Below, piece after piece: positions 42,075-50,102 of a stretch of DNA of 64,000 bases (position 1 is its first letter; each line of letters starts with the position of its first letter). The DNA lies in assembly GCA_038277395.1 (NCBI GenBank), contig CM076189.1, positions 78,791,421-78,855,420 of the forward strand, given 5' to 3'. This stretch comes from Dryocosmus kuriphilus. Lineage: Eukaryota; Arthropoda; Insecta; Hymenoptera; Cynipidae. The notes under the pieces were generated by a model. The model was given only the letters and a program-made list of their open reading frames with translations. It ran no database searches and was not told the origin of the DNA. The position numbers and the translations under genes were made by a program.

Positions 42075-42110
42075 GACTGAGGCTTCTGTAATCTGATACT
42101 GCTTTTATAG
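42075..42110 (-). promoter_or_regulatory. TATA/initiator core promoter of the leftmost Polinton gene
   Basis: On the minus strand CTATAAAAGC (42110-42101) is followed after about 20 bp by CCTCAGTC (initiator A at about 42078). The spacing of about 30 between the TATA start and the A is canonical, and TCAGT is the arthropod initiator consensus. The block from AAAAGC to CAGTCT is also found upstream of the polymerase gene (54452-54486). Confidence 0.65.
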
Positions 42111-42727
42111 ATTAGTAACCCCCACTCTACCTACACTCTAGAAGGTTTGAAAAGCTCAACAAGTCTTAACACGTTTCGCAAGATAATGCAAAAATTTCCA
42201 CTATCAGAATCTTTTAGTGTGTGTCTTTAGACTTTCGACGAGTTTCGACAAGTTTTGACACGCATAAACTTGTTTTCATCACACATTTTTAAAGTCCCTT
42301 GATTCTCGGAGTGTGAAATTCGACCCATCGATATGATGAAAATCTCTCGTTGTTTTTTAAAGAAAGGAAATTCCATCTGTGAAATTCTAGCAAAGCGAAA
42401 AAAACAACACATCAATTTTCTCTTAATTAAATTAATTAAATTAAAGTAACGAAAAACGGAAAAAACCTCAGAAATTTGAAACAATCTCATTTTCTTCTAT
42501 TTTTTTCTATCTTCTCATCTATAAATTAAAACTATGAAACGAGTAAACAGACAGTTTATCTTTCCATGTTGTGATCTCTTACTCACAAAGTTCTTTTCAA
42601 TACAAAAGTTTTACTTGATATTGTATTTAAACCAACTAAAATCTAACCTAGGCTGTACAACGTAAATTGTCCCTTTCAACATAGCGTTAGACAAGTACTA
42701 CTCCCAATTCAATCCGACTAAAGCCAA

Positions 42728-43233
42728 TTAAGCTAGCGATTTGGGCCTCTGATGGAAACCAATTTCAAAATCGTCATTCATTTCGATTGAAGAAATCATT
42801 TCCTGATTATTATCACAACTTTCCATTTCCTCATCATTAACATTGTCCAGTTGATCGATATCACTTTGAGAGTAATTCCTGAAGGTTTGTTGATCCCGAG
42901 GAGTCAAGAACCAGGTCCTGAGGGCAAAAGCCTTTTTAACTGCACAGTTTTCACTCCAGTATTGAGTGTGTTGATTGCACCTGACGGAAAGTGTGTTGGA
43001 TAATTTATGGAGCGCAGGACAACCCAGATCTGCTAGATCAGACACATTTTGCAGAAACCACTCCAAATACTTTTTTTTTCCAATCCCTTGACGTAGACCG
43101 TATTAGCACCATGTAGTATGTCTCGAATCAAAGGCCTCACTTTCTCATAGGGTATATCTCCAGCAATCCTTTCGAGACCATGATAATTGCACTTCAGCCA
43201 CAAAATTTCACTCCTGTGTCGGGCAGTCAACAT
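42728..43233 (-). pseudogene. Exonuclease-like Polinton accessory protein, frameshifted
   Basis: Two overlapping frames: 43233-43033 (WLKCNYHGLERIAGDIPYEK, ILHGANTVYVKGLEKK) and 43066-42728 (LADLGCPALHKL, CNQHTQYWSENCAVKKAFAL, then an acidic tail). They meet in a run of A residues (43068-43077). The NYHG...G.IPY...K...YVKG.EK...F.....L..L.CP.......C..H......CA...A..L pattern matches a protein widespread in insect virus-like elements that I recall as related to DEDD-type exonucleases. The catalytic half expected at the N-terminus is missing: the frame begins where the capsid gene is cut off (about 43225), suggesting a deletion fused the two. Confidence 0.55.
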
Positions 43234-44367
43234 ATTCCAGTGGCAAGCTAATATCTACTGAAGCCTGTTTGAGAAACTCATTTTGTTTTGAACAATAAAT
43301 AACAATCAGAGGAGCGTGTTGTTTGAAAGCGTTTTTCTTCAACATCGGTTCAGGCTCTTTGCTATAGTAGGCTGCCTGAAAGCTTGCATACATTTCATAC
43401 TGTAACGCAGATTGATCGTCATTAATGTTCAAGTTCAAATTGCCGTATGGATAGTACTGTGAATTGAAAAAAACCTTGACATTGGTTATATTGCGATGGT
43501 AGAAACGATTAGCATATATTGCTCGGGTACACTTTCTGCCTGTCTGGACACCCAGGATAACGCGACGTGGTTTTTCCAACTGAGCTGATGTTTTCACATT
43601 CCGTATGTGTTTTGAGGTGGTGGGAAGAAATGGATATTCGAAAAATTCCCATTAGCGAAAACTCATAGTGGTCAGAGGATCCTTTTCAATAAAGTGCAAT
43701 AGCTGTATCTTCTGTTGATCTGAAGCCATTACATATGGAATCATCCACTCCACTTTTTGAATCATGATCCAAAACTGTTCTTCGTTTCCAGGCTCTACTT
43801 GCTCTTGAATTATTGCATTCAATTAACTGCGTGATCTTGGCAGGATAAGTTCATGCTTTGCACTCACAAAAATTTTTCGAAAGTCTTCGGTGAGTCCTAG
43901 AATCATACTGAGCGGTATAGCAACAGAAAAGTATCCCTCCTTATAGGTGAGACTTTCTGTGCCTTCTGGGATTCCTGACCATTCTGCATTCTCCATAAGA
44001 TAACTTTGAACAGGTGTGAGAGAGATGTTACCTTTTATGCTGCTTGAGAGACCAACATCTTTACGACGATCAATCTCTCAAAAACATTGAGTTCATAGCG
44101 AATTTCATCAAACCGATAGTAGATGGCATTACTTTCCAAACTTGTAGCAGTAGCAGCTCCAACTCCATCATCCCTTGTCAGTCTTCCATACACTTACAGT
44201 GAACCCTTGTTGAGTAGTATACACAAATCTTGATGCTGAACAGCGATTGGAATTTCATCACTGTTGTTGAATGATAATGAGGCATAAGGCTGATGTGCAT
44301 GAACCTCATAGTAGGCGATTGATTCGTCAAATCTCACTGGTGCTTGAATGTTCAATATTTCCTCCAT
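43208..44367 (-). pseudogene. Polinton major capsid protein (double jelly-roll), broken
   Basis: A likely start is the ATG at 44367 (MEEILNIQAPVRFDESIAYY). The N-terminal jelly-roll region continues to about 43660 through VYGRLTRDDGVGAA, PVQSYLMENAEWSGIPEGTE and YFSVAIPLSMILGL. The C-terminal half (43597-43208) contains TSAQLEKPRRVILGVQTGRK, FFNSQYYPYGNLNLNI and HAPLIVIYCSKQNEFL, the best-conserved part of Polinton hexon-like capsid proteins. In-frame stops lie at 44194-44196, 43823-43825 and 43652-43654, with a frameshift near 44085, and the last few dozen residues are missing. It would form the pseudo-hexameric capsomers of the virion. Confidence 0.85.
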
Positions 44368-44579
44368 TTTCTTTGTTGTTACAACAGATTGAGATTATAG
44401 ATATTTTGAATGAACGTTTCAATTTCTTTATCCACAAGTTTCTTTGACACTGTGGCCTAGCTGCGTAAGATGAAGCACGTTTTGAAGTGTTTGCGCCTTG
44501 CGGGCTGATCGAGAACTGATCTTTGTCTGGCATGTTGTCTCTCATATATAGGCTCCTTTCTGATTGTATACAATACCCG

Positions 44580-45249
44580 CTATGATGATAATTTAACATG
44601 CAGTCGTATTGTTATAATCTCTCCTCAAAAATTCACCAAGTCTCCGTCCTGATCGACAAAGCGAAGCTGAATTTGCGGTATTGTCTTGACGGCTATTGGC
44701 AGATAAATGACGTGCGACGGCACTTCCACAATCTTATATCTTGGTGGAACAACAGGAAAGAATTCATGTATCGTGTGAACTTTGCGCTCGTTAAAGTAGG
44801 CTCCTGTTGTCATGTTACACTCAACTTTTAGAGCATTCACTTTGAGAATGGCCACAGGTAGATCAGAAGTGTGAGTCTTATTGGCTTCAGGAACACAAGT
44901 TGCAAATCCTAATAGTCGTCCAATCGAATCTCCTGGTCTAAAGTTCACTTCACGATCACACTTTATCTCACTGCACAGTGTGTTATTATTTGGCTTGATG
45001 TTTATTGTAATGCCGTTACCCGCTAGAACCTTCTGGACATAGCTCTCAATGTCTTCAATCTCATAGCTGCCAGTAGGTATGACAACTTTTCTCTGTCCTA
45101 ACTGAATTGTATTCTTGTATTCTTGTATTCTTCTTCTTCTTCTTGTATTCTTTTCCACCAAGAGCGTAGTTATTGTGTGGAGGGAGTTTTTTTGGTGATA
45201 GCACTCTGCCTCGAGCACAGAAGAGTTTACCGTTATTGTAAGAGTACAT
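44580..45249 (-). pseudogene. Polinton minor capsid protein (single jelly-roll, penton-like), broken
   Basis: The N-terminal strands (LTITVNSSVLEAE; PPHNNYALGG in another frame) are followed by a frame containing IPTGSYEIEDIESYVQKVLA, IKPNNNTLCSEIKCDREVNF, GDSIGRLLGFATCV, HTSDLPVAILKVNALKVECN and VPSHVIYLPIAVKTIPQIQL. The order and motifs match the penton-base-like capsid protein of Polintons. A TGA at 44625-44627 cuts off the last ~14 codons (true end near 44580). Expansion of a CTT/GTATT microsatellite at 45113-45150 inserted Arg/Lys codons and shifts the frame near residue 35. Confidence 0.85.
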
Positions 45250-45329
45250 GATTCGTCTATGACGATTTTCTTCACTATACTGCCTCGTCTCCTCATTACA
45301 CACTCTTGCATAGAGAGTATTTGCCTCCT

Positions 45330-45699
45330 ACATGCAGCTGTCCACACAAAAATTCGAAACACCAGTGTCCACACTCAACAATATCATATTCTTTATATCA
45401 ATCATGATTGTACTTTATTACGTTACCAACGCCGAGGTAATGGGCAAGATCCGATGGTGGATGAAGATTTACGAAACTGTCAAAGTATAGGACATTACTA
45501 CCGATTTTTCTATATGCTACCCAGTTAGTGCCAGAGCCGTGATTGACATCAAGATTTGCAATAACTGATTCAGTTTTTGACGGGGACCATGCACTGGTAG
45601 CACATTATGCTTAAGCACTCCACGGAAACGTGAAATTTTAATAGCTTTAGCATATTTCAACAGATCGACATCAGTGAGTGCGTGATGAGATAGCTTCAC
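45330..45699 (-). pseudogene. Polinton cysteine protease (adenain-like), broken
   Basis: From ATG 45699: MKLSHHALTDVDLLKYAKAI and FRGVLKHNVLPVHGPR, then a frameshift near 45570. Next comes the core with GTNWVAYRKIGSNVLYFDSF (about 45535-45475), and finally ECGHWCFEFL at about 45375, which holds the nucleophilic Cys. The catalytic dyad/triad of this family is His-(Asp/Asn)-Cys. The residue before Trp-Val-Ala-Tyr, where the family has His, reads Asn here, and a stop precedes the Cys segment. The enzyme would mature capsid proteins; this copy is inactive. Confidence 0.85.
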
Positions 45700-46513
45700 T
45701 ACAAGTTTTTTGATCCTGGCCTTAGACGAAGTCCCTGTTCTTTCATAGGAAGTCCCAGTCCTGACCTGTAGAGTTTCAGGTGTAACCCATTTCCTAGAAC
45801 AATAGACTCCATTGATTTGTTATGACTTTGAGCCTTTGCGAGCTTTTTTTAGCTGCGATAGCATCGTCTACAACTTTGGCTACAACAGCTGCTCCATCAC
45901 TGAGTACTTCAAGTGCACTGAGTCCAGTAAATATGGGTATCAGTGGCAAACCACCCCCGACTTTTCAGGGGATTGGCAATACACGTGGATTTTTCACTTT
46001 ATCCACACATTTGGCAGCTTCCTGTGCACCTCCGATTGCAGACTTGATGACTACTTTTTCATCACTATTTCGCCGTATTGCTTTCTTAGCTGCATTCACA
46101 ATCTTTCTAAATCCAATTTGTTTCTTCTTTGTCTTCTTCTACTTTAAACTAAGCTTCCTCTTCACTGTACTGGATTTCCTCTTTTTCCCCATAAAGAGTT
46201 TCGCCTTGGCATTTATTACGTTAGTTATTGCCGGTGCTGCAGCTTTCTCATCAATTTTATCGTCTTTGTCAAAAACCCGATCTGCAAAGATTCTCGCTTC
46301 AACATTCTCATGGTTACGTGAACATGCAATATCGTGTTCTTTGCACGCTACGTCTAGAGGATTGATACCCGGATCAACTCTAGCAAGCGGTTCGACTAGC
46401 TTAGTACCTTGGTCGCGGTACTGAAAGTCAGGCAAATGCAACTCAAATTGCAACTTGTTGATGAGACGTTTCACTAGGCCCTTACCACTGCGTGACACTC
46501 TATGCTTTATCAT
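45700..46513 (-). pseudogene. Polinton phospholipase-A2-like protein (parvovirus VP1-type domain), broken
   Basis: From ATG 46513: a basic leader (GKGLVKRLINKLQFELHLPD), the calcium-loop region read FQYRDQGTKLVEPLARVDPG and the catalytic helix NPLDVACKEHDIACSRNHEN. The order Tyr...Gly-Thr-Lys-Leu...NP.D..C..HD matches the PLA2 domain of parvovirus VP1 and of PLA2-bearing adintoviruses. Two key places are altered: the Gly-rich calcium loop reads Arg-Asp-Gln-Gly, and the Tyr three residues after His-Asp reads Cys. A stop at 46139 separates the Ala/Lys-rich tail, whose remnants reach about 45700 (LPLIPIFTGLSALEVLSDGA). In virions it would help membrane escape. Confidence 0.8.
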
Positions 46514-46539
46514 TCCTCACTGAACGGAGATTAGCACGC

Positions 46540-46580
46540 AACTACCCTGAAAGCTATAAAAGCGCTGTATTTATAGGTTT
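46540..46580. promoter_or_regulatory. Bidirectional TATA palindrome between the two main gene blocks
   Basis: CTATAAAAGCGCTGTATTTA followed by TAG (46552-46574) is an imperfect palindrome offering TATAAAAG to the plus strand and TATAAATAC to the minus strand. Only 67 bp separate the start of the PLA2-like gene (minus) from that of the ATPase (plus), so both must be driven from here. CTATAAAAGC is identical to the TATA element at 42101-42110. Confidence 0.65.
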
Positions 46581-47295
46581 GTGACAGCTCAAGTCAAGAA
46601 GCGGTTCAAGAAACTACCTGTTACACTTCCAGGCGAAAACTTTCATACCCTCGTCAAATCAGAGAAGAGAAGAGGGGTAAAACATCATGGAAGTCGACAG
46701 CCAGACAGAATTCGTGCAGTATTTTGTGGCCCTTCAAATTGTGGCAAAGCAAATATATTACTCACTCTAATATTGCACCCAGACGGATTGAAGTTTACAA
46801 TTGTCTACGTCTACTCAAAATCCCTGAATCAACCAAAGTACCGATTCCTGGAAAGGTGCTAAAAGATGTAGATGGTGTTGTGTATTTTCTCTTTAGTGAG
46901 CATGAGCAGGTAATATCACCGAGCGAAGCTCAACCAAATTCTATAATTGTATTGGTGATGTGGCCTGTGAAAAGCAGGATAAAATTAGAGCCTTCTTCTG
47001 CATGGGTAGACACGCGCGTGTTGAAAGTTTTTACTTTTGTCAAACTTATGCTCGAGTTCCCAAATATTTATTGCGAGACAAAGTCCATCCGTTGATACTC
47101 TTTAATCAGGATGAGATGAATTTGAGACACGTGTATGATGATAACGTAAACACTGAAATGATTCATTCTCAATTTCAAGACTTACGTTCGGCAAGTTGGA
47201 ATACTGACAAGCATGGAATTGTCGTCATTGACAAGCACAGTGAGCTCAAGGAGGGGATATATCGAAAAGGATTTGACTGCTTCACCAATCTATAA
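46581..47295 (+). pseudogene. Polinton packaging ATPase (FtsK/A32-like), broken
   Basis: A basic leader is followed by IRAVFCGPSNCGKANILLTL, the Walker A loop, in which the residue after Gly-Lys is Ala where the family has Thr/Ser. Then come FTIVYVYSKSLNQPKYRFLE and, after a frameshift, YFLFSEHEQVISPSEAQPNS with the start of the Walker B strand (IIVLV). A second frameshift there removes the acidic residues from the frame. The rest (46960-47295) includes IRAFFCMGRHARVESFYFCQ, TYARVPKYLLRDKVHPLILF and KHGIVVIDKHSELKEGIYRK. The first codon of the open stretch is GTG rather than ATG, so the start has probably decayed. It would pump DNA into capsids. Confidence 0.9.
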
Positions 47296-47368
47296 GTACG
47301 AGTTATGCTGTGGAAACGATATAATTATAAATTGAGCCGTCAACACATCAACATATGAAAGTTTCACA

Positions 47369-48275
47369 ATGAGAAGGAGGTGCTCTGTCAAATCGCAAAA
47401 GCCAGTGAGGCGACTCGACGCAAGCATTGAATGCTGAAAATAGGTAAAAAAGCCATTGGAAAGATAATGTGTGAAACGTTTAAGCCAATCGCGATGACAC
47501 TGCAAAAACTTTTTGACTTGTCTGCTCCCTCAAAAAAGGAAAAGAAGATGAAAGTTGAACACGAAATAGGAAAAAAGAAGAGAAGTATGATGATGATGAT
47601 AATGATGAAAGTTTTTCCTACATGTCTTTTGACGCACAAGAAGGACAGCTGAATGAAACTATGGTTGAAGATGCAACCCTGTCTCCTGATAATTATGAGT
47701 ATTTAACAAACAAGTTTCTCAGGATGTTAAATCAAAGCAGAAAGCAGTATTTGGATAAGATTTATGGTGTTCGCAATCTCAGTAATGGAACTCATATGAT
47801 TGGCGATAAACCAATTATTCTTGAGGGACAAAAATCCACGTTGAGAATAAACATTACTTGAAAACCGTTGGCTGGTTGGAACTACACTTCAGACAGCCTC
47901 CTGAAAGAATCACATATAATTTCTTATGATCTGAGCTATAAAATTATAAAAAAATTCTAATTGCTACAAATGCACACAAGAAGTAATACAGTGCAACTAA
48001 ATCTGTTAGAAAAGGCAACAGTATCAAGTACAAGTCCTTTATTACGAAACTGTTCAATGGGTCAGGCAGACGGTCCTCAATGAGTGGAGGTTCACTGCCA
48101 CATTATATGGTGGCGAGAAAAAATGTGAGTACAGACAATGTCTACTGGGATGAACCTAACGAGCTGGTGGATCGTCTTTGTCTACTTGTAGCGACTCATT
48201 CAGCTTGCACTCCCAGTGACAATAATGAAATCGTCTCAATTATTGAGGAACTACGGGAAGCTGGAATCATGTATC
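47369..48275 (+). pseudogene. Polinton accessory protein, function unknown, broken
   Basis: The ATG at 47369 opens a basic frame (MRRRCSVKSQKPVRRLD). Later pieces include GKIMCETFKPIAMTLQKLFD, a Lys-rich patch, YLTNKFLRMLNQSRKQYLDK, IYGVRNLSNGTHMIGDKPII, an IATNAHK-like segment near 47960, and finally GGSLPHYMVARKNVSTDNVY with DEPNELVDRLCLLVATHSA and SIIEELREAGIMYQ. I recognise it as a protein that recurs between ATPase and integrase in insect Polintons, without known activity. At least four frame breaks are present. Confidence 0.65.
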
Positions 48276-48310
48276 AGGAGCGTTCTTACAAAAATATCAT
48301 CATTATCGCG

Positions 48311-48736
48311 ATGAATTTCGACGTGTTTGGACGTCACCTGGATCGAACAGCTGCAGCAAGCGATGGAACGCTTGGTATTGGATTCCAAATCACCTCCGGC
48401 GGACATTATGACATAGATAGCAAGAGATTGTGTAACGTTAGTGAAGCCAATGAAAAATCCGACGCAGTAAATTCAGGAAATGTATAGAGTGTTATTCAAA
48501 ACGAGATACGTACAGTGTTTGCAGTCACATTGTCTTTAGAAGCAGATATTGAGAATAATAATTTAATGATACGTATGCTCGAGGAATCAGTCAACGAGAA
48601 ACTCAAAAACTTGCATATTTATACGAAACGAGATTTGTCGACCAGTAACGCTAAAATCATTGCTCAGTTGGATGCTCGAATAAACGCCCTCGAGAATGGA
48701 CAAGGAGAAACTGGCAGTAGTCACGGAACTGCATAA
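48311..48736 (+). pseudogene. Polinton coiled-coil accessory protein with one stop codon
   Basis: From ATG 48311 the frame gives MNFDVFGRHLDRTAAASDGT, LGIGFQITSGGHYDIDSKRL and CNVSEANEKSDAVNSGNV, a TAG at 48485-48487, then in the same frame a long heptad-like helix (LSLEADIENNNLMIRMLEES; LSTSNAKIIAQLDARINALE) ending at 48736. The whole is 142 codons with a single interruption, so this is the least damaged gene of the element. A short globular head followed by a coiled coil might suit a fibre- or cement-like virion protein; that is a guess. Its last 40 bp overlap the integrase start. Confidence 0.6.
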
Positions 48737-49621
48737 AACGGCTGGAAAGAGTTATCCACGTCGTCGTGTGTAAATGCGCGCTATAGATGAGACTTGGCAG
48801 GCAGATTTGGTTGAATTGTTACCCTATGACCACGAGAATAATGGTCACAAGTATTTACTTACCGTAATGGAAATTTGCTCCAAGTACGCCTGGGCTGTCC
48901 CTGCTAAAACAAGAGTGGACCAGATGTTACTTTAGCAATGAAATCTGTACTGGTGCACGGTCGTGTACAAAAAAACTTGCACACGGACAAAGGCGAAGAA
49001 TTTTATAATTCACAATTTAAAAGTCTATTGCAACAATACAGGATCAATCTCTACTCAACGCACAGTAATCTAAAGGCATCAATCTGTGAATAATGTAATC
49101 GCACGCTCAAAAATAAGATGTGGCCACAATTCAGCCTGAGAGGCAACTACAAGTGGATAGACATTTTACCTACTCTCATCTGCAAGGACAAAGATGCAAA
49201 ATATTGATCAATCGGTATGAATTCCAGAGATATCGGTGCTGAGGATGAAAAGGAACTCGCAAAATGCTTTAGAAAACTGAGAACTATACCCAGGAGGAAG
49301 AGAACGAAGTTCAAATTTCGTGACAGAGATCGAGTCAGCAAGCACAAGCATGTCTTTTAAAAAGTACACACTCCCAACTGGACAACAGAGATATTCACTG
49401 TGATACAAGTCATCCCCACCAATCCAGTGACGTACAAGCTCAAGGACTATAAGAAAGAGAGTATCGAGGGCGGATTCTATGAACAGGAACTTTTCAAAGT
49501 TAAGCATTCAGACGTAGACCTTGTGGAAAAAGTAATCAAGAAACGTGGCAATAAAGTCTATGTAAAGTGGTTAGGCTTTGATAGTTCATACAACAGCTGG
49601 ATAGACAAATCAGATATGTAA
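48696..49621 (+). pseudogene. Polinton integrase (retroviral type with C-terminal chromodomain), broken
   Basis: It starts at ATG 48696 (MDKEKLAVVTELHKTAGKSY); a TAA at 48771 interrupts before the core. The core shows DETWQADLVELLPYD (first Asp), KYLLTVMEICSKYAWAVPAK, LHTDKGEEFYNSQF (second Asp), and a segment with the catalytic Glu near 49085 that runs into a stop. Downstream are an SH3-like part (RRKRTKFKFRDRDRVSKHKH) and a chromodomain (DLVEKVIKKRGNKVYVKWLG; YNSWIDKSDM) in the last frame, 49400-49621. It would insert the element and choose its target. Confidence 0.9.
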
Positions 49622-49635
49622 TCAAATTTTCTTCA

Positions 49636-49745
49636 ATGTTGAATCAACTTTTCTTCAATTTTGAATCAACGTTGAGGCAACGTTGAATTAACGTTGAATC
49701 AATGTTGAGCCAACGTCGAATCAACATTGAAGCAACGCTGAGGGA
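49636..49745 (+). repeat. 12-bp minisatellite between integrase and polymerase genes
   Basis: About nine imperfect copies of TCAACGTTGAAT, itself containing the palindrome TCAACGTTGA, begin 15 bp after the integrase stop and fill the convergent intergenic space. Confidence 0.85.
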
Positions 49746-49962
49746 ATGTCAGACTAAATTATGAAATTAACTATAAAAAGTATATGCTTCCACTGAGTAG
49801 AGATGTAATGTTCCTTGGTAAATAAAAAGAAATTCATATGCATTCATATATGTACATATCTTTCTTTATTCAAATATAACTTCTTTATACCCTATTTAAA
49901 AAGTTGATATAGAGTCAGCTGCGCCAAGGTATATTCACCTCCACGCAGGTGATACAACTTTA

Positions 49963-49964
49963 CA

Positions 49965-50000
<36 letters not shown>

Positions 50001-50040
50001 GTAATAATAATAATGATAATAACAATAGTAATAAAAATAA
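49963..50040 (+). repeat. TAG/AAT trinucleotide microsatellite
   Basis: An interrupted (AGT)n then (AAT)n tract between the integrase and the 3' end of the polymerase gene. Confidence 0.9.
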
Positions 50041-50102
50041 TAAGAACATACTTACAAAGATGATGTCAAAATGCAGTTATGAAGATATGCCTGCCGTAAC
50101 TG

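Noticed and set aside
45822..46424. 200-codon plus-strand open frame
   Set aside because: It is exactly antisense to the PLA2-like gene, and its Ser/Ala/Phe-rich text has no family resemblance.
49963..50040. Possible CRISPR-like or satellite array
   Set aside because: Simple trinucleotide microsatellite; no spacer structure, and the genome is eukaryotic.
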